Below, piece after piece: positions 22,561-31,273 of a stretch of DNA of 41,610 bases. Position numbers and translations under genes: made by a program. Positions within the stretch are counted from its first letter, which is position 1. Every line of letters begins with the position of its first letter. A model generated the notes under the pieces. It did not search any database, was not told the DNA's origin, and saw only the letters and a program-made list of their open reading frames with translations. The DNA comes from Akkermansia sp. (lineage in GTDB: Bacteria; Verrucomicrobiota; Verrucomicrobiia; Verrucomicrobiales; Akkermansiaceae): NCBI GenBank assembly GCA_017409465.1, contig JAFQSQ010000007.1:1-41610 (forward strand), written 5' to 3'.

Positions 22561-25161
22561 ATGAGTGAAACAAGAATTCGCCCGGTAGACGTGGCAGAGG
22601 AGGTTTCCCGCAGCTTCCTGGACTACTCCATGTCGGTCATTATCTCCCGCGCCCTGCCGGATGCGCGTGACGGTCTCAAACCCTCCCAGCGCCGCGTGCT
22701 CTACGCCATGCATGAGCTGGGGCTGGTGCCCTCCAAGGGGACGGTCAAGTGCGGTCGTATCGTGGGTGATACCATCGGTAAATACCACCCGCACGGTGAT
22801 GCCTCTGCCTACGGCACACTGGTGAACATGGCACAGTCCTGGTACATGCGCGATGTGCTGGTGCTGGGGCAGGGTAACTTCGGTTCGCCGGAAGGTGACC
22901 CGCCCGCTGCTTACCGATACACGGAGGCCAAGCTGAGCCACCTGGGGCTTTCCCTGATGGATGACCTGGACAAGGACACGGTGGATTTCCAGCCGAACTA
23001 TGATAACAGTACCACGGAGCCTGTGGTGTTCCCCTCCGCCTTCCCGAACCTGTTGGTGAACGGCGGGCAGGGTATTGCCGTGGGTATGGCCACCAACATG
23101 GCCCCGCACAACCTCGGTGAGGTGGTGGACGGTGTCTGTGCCTACATTGATAATCCCCATATCACCAGCGAGCAGCTGCGTGCCTATATCAAGGGGCCGG
23201 ACTTCCCCACGGGCGGCTACGTGCTGGGTTACAAGGGCATTGACAGCTACTTCCGCACCGGACGCGGCAGCGTCCGCATGCGCGGCAAGATTGAGGTGGT
23301 CACCAATGAGAACGGACGCGAGTTCCTCCATATCTCGGACGTGCCCTACGGGGTGAACCGCGCCGTGCTGCAGGAGCGTATCGCAGAGCTGGTGCGTGAT
23401 AAGGTTATCACGGACATTGCCGGCATGCGCGACCTGACGGACTACATTGAGATTGAGCTGAAGCGCGATGCCCGCCCGCAGGTGGTCATCAACCAGCTCT
23501 ACAAGCTCACCAGTCTGGACACCTCCTTTGCCGTGAACATGCTGGCCATTCATGAGGGGCGCCCGAAGGTGCTGACCATGAAGGATGCCATCAACTTCTA
23601 TGTGGAGCACCGCCGCGAGGTGATTGTGCGCCGCACGAAGTACCTGCTGCGCAAGGCGGAGGACCGCGCAGAGGTGCTGGAAGCCTACCTGATTGCCCTG
23701 GCCAATCTGGATGAGTTCATCCGCATCATCCGCGATTCCAGGAACCGTGAGGATGCCCGCAACCGCCTGATGGCTTTCCGCTTCCCGGTGGCTCTGGCCA
23801 AGGGGCTGGGCATTCTCATCCACAGCCAGCCTTCCGTGCAGGGGGATGACTACGTGTTCACGGAGCGCCAGGTGAACGCCATCCTTGAGCTGCGCCTCTA
23901 CCAGCTCACCGCTCTGGAAAACGACAAGATTTCCGATGAGTACAAGAAGCTGCTGGAACTGATTGAGGATTATCTGGACATTCTGGCCAACGAGGCCCGC
24001 GTGCTGGGTATTGTGAAAGATGAGCTGCGTGCCATCAAGGAGAAGTACGCCACGCCGCGCATGACCCACATCATCCCGTTTGAAGGCGATATGGCCATTG
24101 AGGACCTCATCCCCAATGATTCCATGATTGTGACCATCACCCACAGCGGTTACATCAAGCGCACCAACTCGGATGAATACCGCCTGCAGGCCCGCGGCGG
24201 CAAGGGAATCAAGGCTGCCACCACCAAGAGCAAGAAGGATGCCAACGACTACGTGGAGCATCTGTTTGCCGCACAGAATCATGACTATATCATGTTCTTC
24301 ACCAACACCGGGCGTGTGTACGTGGAGCGCGTGTATGAGATTGATGAGGCCGCCCGCAGTGCCCAGGGACGCTCCATCAAGAACCTGCTGGACCTGCAGG
24401 CAGAGGAGCGCATTGCCGCTATCCTGCGTCTGGAGCGCCGCGTGAGCGAGGATGGTAAGGATATCACCTTTGCCGAGGATTCCGGCAACGTGGTCTTTGC
24501 CACGAAGGACGGCACCGTCAAGAAGACGGCTCTCAACGACTTCGTGAACTATCGCAAGGCCGGTATCATCGCCATCAACCTGGAGGAAGGGAACTCGCTG
24601 GTCAATGCCATGCTCACCACCGGGGAGCAGGATGTGGTCATCGTAACCCACAACGGTATGAGCATTCGCTTCAGCGAGAGCGATATGCGCACCCAGGGCC
24701 GCAACACCATCGGTGTGCGCGGTATCAAGCTGCGCGAGGGTGACTACGTGGTGGCTCTGGCCGTGGTGCCGAATGATGAGGAGACTCTCCTCGTGGTTTC
24801 GGAGAACGGTCTGGGCAAGCGCACCAAGTTTGCCGAGTACCGCTTGCAGAGCCGCGGTGGTATCGGTATCAAGACTATGAACTGCACGGACAAGACCGGT
24901 CTGGTTGTCTCTGCCACCACGGTGACGGATGAGGATGAGCTGATGATTATGACCAACGGCGGGCAGTCCGTCCGCATGAAGGTCAACACCGTCCGTGAGA
25001 CCGGTCGCGCCACTCAGGGCGTGAAGCTCATCACTCTCAACGATAAGGAGACCATTCAGGAAATCACCCTTGTCATCCCGGATGATGATGAGGAGGAGTC
25101 CGAAACGGAATCTGATGCGGAGTCTGAAGGCGGCTCACCCGCCGAAGAAACGCAGGAGTAA
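22561..25161 (+). CDS. gyrA: DNA gyrase subunit A
   Basis: GyrA cuts and rejoins DNA. The catalytic Tyr is Tyr120 in AAYRYTEAKL. The quinolone-determining region reads HPHGDASAYGTLV, so the positions equal to E. coli Ser83 and Asp87 are Ala81 and Gly85. The C-terminal pinwheel has a GyrA box variant QARGGKG near residue 543 (canonical QRRGGKG), which marks it as gyrase and not topoisomerase IV. The last 30 residues are acidic (DDDEEESETESDAESEGG). At 866 residues it is normal. The leader has no Shine-Dalgarno site (CCTGAATT before ATG). Confidence 0.97.
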   Translation: MSETRIRPVDVAEEVSRSFLDYSMSVIISRALPDARDGLKPSQRRVLYAMHELGLVPSKGTVKCGRIVGDTIGKYHPHGDASAYGTLVNMAQSWYMRDVLVLGQGNFGSPEGDPPAAYRYTEAKLSHLGLSLMDDLDKDTVDFQPNYDNSTTEPVVFPSAFPNLLVNGGQGIAVGMATNMAPHNLGEVVDGVCAYIDNPHITSEQLRAYIKGPDFPTGGYVLGYKGIDSYFRTGRGSVRMRGKIEVVTNENGREFLHISDVPYGVNRAVLQERIAELVRDKVITDIAGMRDLTDYIEIELKRDARPQVVINQLYKLTSLDTSFAVNMLAIHEGRPKVLTMKDAINFYVEHRREVIVRRTKYLLRKAEDRAEVLEAYLIALANLDEFIRIIRDSRNREDARNRLMAFRFPVALAKGLGILIHSQPSVQGDDYVFTERQVNAILELRLYQLTALENDKISDEYKKLLELIEDYLDILANEARVLGIVKDELRAIKEKYATPRMTHIIPFEGDMAIEDLIPNDSMIVTITHSGYIKRTNSDEYRLQARGGKGIKAATTKSKKDANDYVEHLFAAQNHDYIMFFTNTGRVYVERVYEIDEAARSAQGRSIKNLLDLQAEERIAAILRLERRVSEDGKDITFAEDSGNVVFATKDGTVKKTALNDFVNYRKAGIIAINLEEGNSLVNAMLTTGEQDVVIVTHNGMSIRFSESDMRTQGRNTIGVRGIKLREGDYVVALAVVPNDEETLLVVSENGLGKRTKFAEYRLQSRGGIGIKTMNCTDKTGLVVSATTVTDEDELMIMTNGGQSVRMKVNTVRETGRATQGVKLITLNDKETIQEITLVIPDDDEEESETESDAESEGGSPAEETQE

Positions 25162-25189
25162 ACCAAGCTCAATAGATATCACTCACGAG

Positions 25190-25220
25190 CCCCCTTTCTC
25201 TCGTTCGGAGGGAAAGGGGG
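25190..25220 (+). terminator. Hairpin after gyrA
   Basis: CCCCCTTTC (25190-25198) pairs with GAAAGGGGG (25212-25220), 28 nt past the gyrA stop. It lacks a T run. Confidence 0.5.
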
Positions 25221-25224
25221 TATA

Positions 25225-25259
25225 GGCAAAAAGCTCTGCCGATATGTCGGCAGAGCTTT
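25225..25259 (-). terminator. Terminator of ispG
   Basis: AAAGCTCTGCCGA (25230-25242) pairs with TCGGCAGAGCTTT (25247-25259). On the minus strand the stem ends in a run of T, 25 nt after the ispG stop. Confidence 0.85.
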
Positions 25260-25283
25260 GTCACAGTTGAGCTGTTGTGGGTG

Positions 25284-27026
25284 TCAGGCCGGGTCTACCC
25301 AGCGGCCATGATCCTTGATGAGCTGTACCAGGTGCTGCACGGCCTCTTCCTGCGGGATATTCATCATCACCGGTGTGTGACCCACGTAGAGGTTAATCTT
25401 GTTCGGGGCACCGCCCACATAGCCGAAGTCCGCGTCACTCATCTCACCGGGGCCGTTGACAATGCAGCCCATGATGGCGATTTTGACCCCCTTGAGGTGG
25501 CCGGTAGCCTCGCGGATACGAGCGGCCGCTTCCTGGATGTTGTAATGCGTGCGGCCACAGGACGGGCAGGAGACGTATTCTGTCTTGCTGAGTCGTACAC
25601 CCGCCGCCTGGAGGATGTTGAAGCCGAGTCGGGATGCTTTTTCCGGATCTGCCTCACGGCGGATGAGGACGGCGTTGCCGATACCATCGCAGAGCAGGGA
25701 GCCGATGTTGACGCCGCCGGCCATAGGGGCGCTGAGGCTTTCTGCACCGCCGAGCGTATCCTTCAACAGGATGCTGTGGCGCGTGGGGATGACGGCTGCC
25801 AGCAAGCGGAAGGCCTGCATCACCGGCATATCTACCCCGTCCTTCACCGTCACCAGGGTGGCGGGAGCATCCTGAAGGGATGCGGTGTCGGCGGGATTGC
25901 GCGGGTCGACCTCCACGGCGGCACAGTCCTCTGCACTGATTTCCGGCATGAAGTCTTTCATCTGCGCCGGGTCGAGTGCCTGGCAGGCAGCTGCGGGGAG
26001 AACTACGCGTACCGGTTCATTCCACCCCAGGGTGACACCGCCGCGCGTAATGACCTCTGCCTTGCGCTTGGTGTAGACAAAGGGGTCAAAGGCATGGGGC
26101 GTTTCTGCCGGTATGGGGGTGGTTGTTCCCATGACACCGGGCTGGTAGGGGGCTGCCAGCTCAAAGCCGGGTGCCACCTCATAGACCGGGTCTTCCGTGA
26201 GGGAGACGCGCAGGGTGTCACCGATGCCGTCTGCCAGCAGGGAGCCGATACCCGTGGCGCTCTTGATGCGGGCGTCCTCACCCTCGCCGGCCTCTGTCAC
26301 TCCCAGGTGGATGGGGTAGTTCCAGTCTTCACCGCTTTCTTTCAGTCGCTTCACCAGCAGGCGGTAGGCCTGAATCATCACCTTCACATTGGAGGACTTC
26401 ATGGAGAATACCAGCTGGTGGTAATTCAGCTCGCGGGCAATGCGGGCAAACTCCAGCGCGCTCTCCACCATGCCTTCCGGGGTGTCGCCGTAGCGGTTCA
26501 GGATACGGTCGGAGAGAGAGCCGTGGTTGGCACCCAGACGCATGGCGCGGCCATGTTCCTTGCAGAACAGCACCAGCGGGGTGAATGCCTTGCGGATTTT
26601 CTCCAGCTCCTCCTCGTATTCGGCATCGGTGTAATCCCGCTCCACAAACTTCTTCTTGTCCACGAAGTTGCCCGGGTTCACGCGGATTTTCTCCACCCAC
26701 TTGGCGGCTTCCATGGCGGCATCCGGCTTGAAATGAATATCAGCCACCAGCGGAACCTGACACCCGGCGGCTCGCAACTCACGGGCGATGTTCTCCAGAT
26801 TGGCGGCGTAGACCTTGGTCTGAGCGGTCAGACGGATGATTTCGCACCCGGCCTCAGCCAGAGCCAGGGCTTCTTTCACGCATCCCGCCGTATCCAGTGT
26901 ATCGCTGGTCAGCATGGACTGAATGCGGATGGGGTGGACGCCGCCCAATCCCACGTTGCCCACCATGACTTCACGGGTGATTCGTCGGTTATATTGGTAC
27001 AAACTCGGACAATGAAGCGTGCTCAT
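25284..27026 (-). CDS. ispG: 4-hydroxy-3-methylbut-2-enyl diphosphate synthase (long form)
   Basis: IspG carries out the reductive ring opening of MEcPP to HMBPP in the MEP isoprenoid pathway. The N-terminal TIM barrel has PIRIQSMLTSDT and ADIHFKPDAAMEAAKWVEKIRVNPGN. The C-terminal [4Fe-4S] domain has CPSCGRT and GCIVNGPGE. At 580 residues it is the long form with an inserted central domain, known from Bacteroidetes, Chlamydiae and plants, in contrast to about 370 residues in E. coli. The ATG at 27026 lies 6 nt after a -10 box. Single-gene unit with its own terminator. Confidence 0.95.
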   Translation of the reverse strand: MSTLHCPSLYQYNRRITREVMVGNVGLGGVHPIRIQSMLTSDTLDTAGCVKEALALAEAGCEIIRLTAQTKVYAANLENIARELRAAGCQVPLVADIHFKPDAAMEAAKWVEKIRVNPGNFVDKKKFVERDYTDAEYEEELEKIRKAFTPLVLFCKEHGRAMRLGANHGSLSDRILNRYGDTPEGMVESALEFARIARELNYHQLVFSMKSSNVKVMIQAYRLLVKRLKESGEDWNYPIHLGVTEAGEGEDARIKSATGIGSLLADGIGDTLRVSLTEDPVYEVAPGFELAAPYQPGVMGTTTPIPAETPHAFDPFVYTKRKAEVITRGGVTLGWNEPVRVVLPAAACQALDPAQMKDFMPEISAEDCAAVEVDPRNPADTASLQDAPATLVTVKDGVDMPVMQAFRLLAAVIPTRHSILLKDTLGGAESLSAPMAGGVNIGSLLCDGIGNAVLIRREADPEKASRLGFNILQAAGVRLSKTEYVSCPSCGRTHYNIQEAAARIREATGHLKGVKIAIMGCIVNGPGEMSDADFGYVGGAPNKINLYVGHTPVMMNIPQEEAVQHLVQLIKDHGRWVDPA

Positions 27027-27032
27027 GCCCCC

Positions 27033-27061
27033 ACTTTACTCTCCCTTTCCGCATATTTCAA
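27033..27061 (-). promoter_or_regulatory. Promoter of ispG
   Basis: On the minus strand, TTGAAA (27061-27056) and TAAAGT (27038-27033) are spaced by 17 nt. Six bases separate the -10 box from the ATG at 27026, so the predicted transcript starts at the start codon. Confidence 0.6.
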
Positions 27062-27092
27062 GTAATAAACCGTGTCGGTGCGCGTTTTGCTG

Positions 27093-27121
27093 TTGACTTT
27101 TTGCTTATTTAGAATTAATTT
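27093..27121 (+). promoter_or_regulatory. Candidate promoter of the lipoprotein-tyrA operon
   Basis: TTGACT at 27093-27098 and TAATTT at 27116-27121 are spaced by 17 nt, 31 nt before the ATG. The stretch is markedly AT-rich. Confidence 0.45.
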
Positions 27122-27152
27122 TAAGGCAGATAAAATACACGTTTCCTAAACA

Positions 27153-27752
27153 ATGAAGCCATATTCTCATCTTTCCCTGTTCAGTATCGTGGCCTTACTC
27201 AGCTCGTGCGTGTACTATACACCCACAGTTCCCGATATGCCCTACGGCAGTCCGGCCGCCGGTGTGGCCCCGTTACGGCAGTATCCTGATACCTGGGTGA
27301 CGCAGGCTCCGACGGAACAGGGCGGAGTATTGCCCCCGGGAATGTCTCAGCCGGCTACGCCTGCTCCTATTCCGGCGCCTCGGGTGGATGCTATGCCTGC
27401 TCCGGTGGCTTCTCAGCCGGTCACGACTCTGCCGGTGAAGCCGGTGGTGCCTCCCGGAAATACCATTACGACTCCGCAGAACGGGGTGCTGACCCCCACC
27501 GTATCAGTGCCGAAACCTGCCTCTGCCGCACAGCCCGCTTCTATGGCGCAGCGTCTGGCCACTGACCCGAAGAGTATCACGAATCAGGGGCCCATTCCTG
27601 TGGCAACTCGCGTGGAGGGCGACCCCACCCGCGTGTATAACCCGCTGGATCCCAGCAAGACTATCCGTGTAGTGGACAAGAACGGCAAGCCCTACCCCAG
27701 CGGTAAGGAGCTGAAGGTGCGTGGCACCAATTTCCATTTCTACGTTCCGTAA
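27153..27752 (+). CDS. Proline-rich lipoprotein
   Basis: A 199-residue protein of unknown function. MKPYSHLSLFSIVALLSSC is a lipoprotein signal with lipobox LSSC. The middle is low complexity, rich in Pro, Ala, Val and Thr (VSQPVTTLPVKPVVPPGNT here read across several Pro-rich units). The C-terminal 45 residues look more conserved: TRVYNPLDPSKTIRVVDKNG and ELKVRGTNFHFYVP, possibly a small beta domain. tyrA starts 2 nt after its stop, so the two are co-transcribed, though a functional link is not obvious. Confidence 0.75.
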   Translation: MKPYSHLSLFSIVALLSSCVYYTPTVPDMPYGSPAAGVAPLRQYPDTWVTQAPTEQGGVLPPGMSQPATPAPIPAPRVDAMPAPVASQPVTTLPVKPVVPPGNTITTPQNGVLTPTVSVPKPASAAQPASMAQRLATDPKSITNQGPIPVATRVEGDPTRVYNPLDPSKTIRVVDKNGKPYPSGKELKVRGTNFHFYVP

Positions 27753-27754
27753 AT

Positions 27755-28636
27755 ATGCCGGAGCTCCCATTCAGAACGGTGGCTGTATTCGGCCCGGGAC
27801 TGCTGGGCGGGTCTATCGCCATGGCAGTGCGTGAGCGTATGCCGGACGCAGAGCTGCGACTCTGGGCTCGTCGGGAGCAGCCGTTGGAGTTTGCGCGGGA
27901 GCAGGGCATTACCCCACACACGGGAACCAATCCCGTGGAGATAGCTCGGGGAGCGGATCTCATCATCCTGGCTACCCCCATCGGCGTGTTCGAGGATTTG
28001 ATACGCCGCATGCTGCCCGGTATCAGCAAGACTGCCGTGGTGACGGATATCGGCTCCGTGAAATCCTATGTCCATCGCACCACCGGTGAGCTGCTGGCAG
28101 ACCGCCGCCGCATTTTCATCGGTTCTCACCCCATGGCCGGCACGGAGAAAAACGGCATTGAAAGCGCCTATGCCGACCTCTTGCAGGGGGCTACGGTGGC
28201 GCTGACCAATCCCCACGGCGCTGCGGAGACGGAGGTGAACCGTCTGGCCGCCTTCTGGCAGGCACTGGGATGCTCTACATACCTTATGGACCCCCGAAAT
28301 CACGACCACACTGTGGCGCGTATCTCTCACATGCCGCATATCATGGCGGCGCTCACGGCGCGCTGCGCAGCCTCCGGCACGGTACCGATGCAGGACTTGC
28401 AGCGTCTGGCCGCCTCCGGTTTCCGCGATACGACCCGTGTCTGTTCCGGCCCGGTCGGCATGTGGGCGGATATCCTGTGGGAAAACGACGTGGCCATCCG
28501 CGAAACGCTTCAGGACTGTGTGCAGGATATGCACTACCTCATCGATTTGCTGGAAAACCAGGATAAAGAGGGCGTACGCCGCTGGCTGGAAGAAGGGAAG
28601 GCCGCCCGCGAGACGATACGAAAAGAACTGACCTGA
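27755..28636 (+). CDS. tyrA: Prephenate dehydrogenase
   Basis: TyrA oxidises prephenate to 4-hydroxyphenylpyruvate in tyrosine synthesis. The NAD(P) fold starts VAVFGPGLLGGSIAMAV. TDIGSVKSYV, SHPMAGTEKNGI (catalytic His) and ISHMPHIMAA are family motifs, followed by GFRDTTRVCSGPVGMWADI in the helical dimerisation domain. At 293 residues it is a mono-functional enzyme with no chorismate mutase or ACT domain, so feedback control by a fused ACT is absent. It is 2 nt downstream of the lipoprotein gene and 26 nt upstream of the DUF3592 gene. Confidence 0.93.
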   Translation: MPELPFRTVAVFGPGLLGGSIAMAVRERMPDAELRLWARREQPLEFAREQGITPHTGTNPVEIARGADLIILATPIGVFEDLIRRMLPGISKTAVVTDIGSVKSYVHRTTGELLADRRRIFIGSHPMAGTEKNGIESAYADLLQGATVALTNPHGAAETEVNRLAAFWQALGCSTYLMDPRNHDHTVARISHMPHIMAALTARCAASGTVPMQDLQRLAASGFRDTTRVCSGPVGMWADILWENDVAIRETLQDCVQDMHYLIDLLENQDKEGVRRWLEEGKAARETIRKELT

Positions 28637-28662
28637 TTCAATATCCGACCGACAACTACTTG

Positions 28663-29715
28663 ATGAACCTGATAGATACCGATTTCACGCTCAAAGAGCG
28701 TGAACAGCTGGAGGTCGCTATGGGTAGCGATAAAACTGTCCTCTGGGCAGGCCGCCCGGTGGCAAAGATGTGGACGCTTGAGTCTGCTCTGCCTGTATTC
28801 AGTGGGGTGGTAGCCTGTGGTATCCTGGGGTACATAACAGCCACGGTATGGGGTGGGGCTCGCTGCGGCAGTTCTGTACCAAGCCTTATCTTTACCTGTT
28901 TTCTGTTGCCATTCTGGGGTATGATACTGTGGCAGCTGATGACACCGTGGCGGCGGTTGTACCGCTTGCGTCGCACAGCCTACCTGCTGACCCCGCAGCA
29001 GGCTATGGTGCTGGAGCCCACGTGCTTCGGTAAATGCAAGCTGACCGCTTATCCCGTGCAGCCGGGCATGGTGAAGGAGCGTGAGGTGGAGCCGGATGGT
29101 TGCGGCAGCCTGGTCTTTGCCTACAGGGTGGTGCATGGCAAGAACGGTAGCCACCAGATTCCGCAGGGGTTCATGAATATCCCACAGGTGCAGCAGGTGA
29201 CGGAAATTCTCGACTCCCTTGTTGCTGCGGAGGCCCCGGTTCCGACAGCTGCTGCGGACATTGCTGAGCAGAAAGCCTCCGGGGACAAGTCTGTTGTCGG
29301 GGTGATTTTCGGGTGTATCTTTGCACTGGTGGGGCTGGTGGCTCTGGTTTGCTCCGGCGTGATGGCGGTGGATTCCCAGCGGATAATTGAGGGTGGTATT
29401 ACCGCACAGGGGGAGGTGGTCTCCCTGCAACAGGATCGGAGCGGCGGCCGCAAAGGAAGTTCCGTATACCACCCTGTGTTCCGTTTTACGGCGCAGGATG
29501 GAAAGGAATACCGGGTGAAACACAATATAGGCTCCAATCCTCCGGCCTGGGAGCCGGGAGAAAAGGTGGAGCTTATTTACCGCCCGGATAATCCGGAGGA
29601 GGCCGTGCCCAACACCCTCTGGGGAAAATACGCTGTGGCTTTCATCCTTGGCGTAATCGGTATCGGCTTCACCGTGCTGGGATCCTTTCTGGCCTGGTAC
29701 AGCCGCAGGGGGTAG
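28663..29715 (+). CDS. Membrane protein with DUF3592-type domain
   Basis: The 350-residue protein has two spans near the N-terminus (about residues 42-62 and 72-93) and two flanking a soluble domain in the C-terminal half (about 210-232 and 322-345). The soluble part (GEVVSLQQDR, YHPVFRFTAQDGKEYRVKHNI, WEPGEKVELIYRPDNPEEA) matches DUF3592, a beta-rich domain of unknown role in bacterial membrane proteins. The ATG at 28663 is taken; a TTG directly before it also fits. The function is unknown. Confidence 0.8.
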   Translation: MNLIDTDFTLKEREQLEVAMGSDKTVLWAGRPVAKMWTLESALPVFSGVVACGILGYITATVWGGARCGSSVPSLIFTCFLLPFWGMILWQLMTPWRRLYRLRRTAYLLTPQQAMVLEPTCFGKCKLTAYPVQPGMVKEREVEPDGCGSLVFAYRVVHGKNGSHQIPQGFMNIPQVQQVTEILDSLVAAEAPVPTAAADIAEQKASGDKSVVGVIFGCIFALVGLVALVCSGVMAVDSQRIIEGGITAQGEVVSLQQDRSGGRKGSSVYHPVFRFTAQDGKEYRVKHNIGSNPPAWEPGEKVELIYRPDNPEEAVPNTLWGKYAVAFILGVIGIGFTVLGSFLAWYSRRG

Positions 29716-29731
29716 GGCTGATGCCCACGTA

Positions 29732-31144
29732 TCATCGAGCCAGTACTCCCGGTGCACCGGAAACGCCGGTGCCTGACAGGGGGCGTACGGCGATGCGGTC
29801 GATATTGCTCGCTACCTTGGCGGGAATGATGACTTGACGGCTGGCGCCGGAAAGGATACAGAGGGGATACCAGCGCCCTCTGCGGGCTACCTGGATGACC
29901 CATTTTCGGGCACTTCCGTCACTCTGCCAGGTGACCTGACAGCCCTGGGTGGTGTCACGTGCTGTGACAGTAGGACGCATGGGGCGAGTGGAGCCACTCC
30001 ATGGCATGGCCGGAGGAACAGCCGGGGTCGTGTAATGGCGTGCCAGTTCCTGCTGGATACCGCCACGATTGGTTCCGAGAGATTTCCAGCTCCAATAGAG
30101 CTGACCGCTGCTCTGGCGCGCCAGTTTGCGGGAGTAATTAATCTGGCGGCCGATTTCCGAAGCTTTACGGCCGGGATCTTCGGTGCTGTTGATTCGGACG
30201 CTGGCAATGCCGGGCCAAATGGGGCGGGAGGGGTTGATGCTGCTCCACCAGGCCATCAGTGCATTGAAGCTCTGTGGCCCTTCACAGCGCCAATAGAGCT
30301 GGGGAGAGAGATAGTCGACCCAACCTTTCGCAATCCATTTGCGGGCATCGCAGGCCAGATGCTCATAGGCATTCACCCCCGCTTCCACGCTGCCGGGATA
30401 GCCCGGTTGCCAGATGCCGAAGGGGCTGATACCTACGCGAACGTAGGGTTTGATGCCTTTCACCCGCGTGTAGAGCGTCTGAACAAAGTCATCGATATAG
30501 GCACGGCGTTGAGCCGGGGTTCTGCCGTCTGCCACTTTGTGGTGAGGGGGATAGGGGTAGAAGTAGTCATCCAGGTGGATGCCATCGATATTGTAGCGGC
30601 GCACGACGTCGAGAATGACTTTCATCACGTGGTCGCGTGCGCTGCTGTTGGCCGGATTGAGCATGGTGGTGCTACCCGCACGTAACAACCACCCCGGACT
30701 TCGGCGTGATATATGGTTCTTGCCCACCGGACGGTTGCTGATGGTGGCACGGAAGGGGTTGAACCAGGCGTGCAGCTCCATCCCTCGTTTATGGCACTCC
30801 GTAATGGCAAAGGCCAGCGGGTCATAGCCGGGATTGACTCCCGGTCCGCTCAGCCAACCGCTCCAGGGTTCCAGTGATGATTTGTAGAAGGTGTCACCGT
30901 TGGGGCGCACCTGCAGGATGATGGCATTAAGCTTGAGTTTGTGAGCCTGGGTGATGATGGTGAGCAGTTCCTGCTTCTGTTGTTCTGCGGAGAGTCCGGC
31001 GCGCGAGGGCCAGTCGAGATTGAACACGGTAGCAACCCACGCTGCGCGGAATTCGCGCGGCGGCTCCGGGGCATTCTCGTTGACTTGTTGCCAGGCCTGA
31101 GCCAGTTGGCAGAGAAAGAGGAAGAGGAGGAAGATGCGCTTCAC
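29732..31144 (-). CDS. Family-10-like glycosidase (GHL10/DigH type)
   Basis: An exported glycoside hydrolase of 470 residues. MKRIFLLFLFLCQLAQA is a signal peptide (GTG start). The barrel has EFRAAWVATVFNLDWPS, NAIILQVRPNGDTFY, GMELHAWFNPFRA, YNIDGIHLDDYFYPYP (probable catalytic acidic cluster) and WVDYLSPQLYWR, all typical of the GHL10 family (PF02638). E. coli DigH of this group cleaves denuded peptidoglycan glycans, so a periplasmic cell-wall role is likely; a polysaccharide substrate is possible. The C-terminal about 80 residues form a beta domain of fibronectin-III type (TVTARDTTQGCQVTWQSDG). Confidence 0.87.
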   Translation of the reverse strand: MKRIFLLFLFLCQLAQAWQQVNENAPEPPREFRAAWVATVFNLDWPSRAGLSAEQQKQELLTIITQAHKLKLNAIILQVRPNGDTFYKSSLEPWSGWLSGPGVNPGYDPLAFAITECHKRGMELHAWFNPFRATISNRPVGKNHISRRSPGWLLRAGSTTMLNPANSSARDHVMKVILDVVRRYNIDGIHLDDYFYPYPPHHKVADGRTPAQRRAYIDDFVQTLYTRVKGIKPYVRVGISPFGIWQPGYPGSVEAGVNAYEHLACDARKWIAKGWVDYLSPQLYWRCEGPQSFNALMAWWSSINPSRPIWPGIASVRINSTEDPGRKASEIGRQINYSRKLARQSSGQLYWSWKSLGTNRGGIQQELARHYTTPAVPPAMPWSGSTRPMRPTVTARDTTQGCQVTWQSDGSARKWVIQVARRGRWYPLCILSGASRQVIIPAKVASNIDRIAVRPLSGTGVSGAPGVLAR

Positions 31145-31273
31145 GTGGCAAGCATACTCTGCTTTGTGTCTGCTTGCAAGCCGAAAGCTTGACTTTGCAC
31201 GTCACTGTGGTAACATTCCGCATGTAGGGGGAGGAAGCTCACTTCCTCTGTTGGTATTCAATTTTCCATAAGG

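Noticed and set aside
19759..24651. A 1630-codon open frame on the minus strand opposite gyrB and gyrA
   Set aside because: It lies antisense to two certain genes; its product is rich in His, Val, Leu and Gly as expected from the complement of a strongly codon-biased gene, and it shows no family motif. It is a shadow of codon bias.
25275..27065. A 596-codon open frame on the plus strand opposite ispG
   Set aside because: ispG motifs are clear on the minus strand; the plus frame has no recognisable domain.
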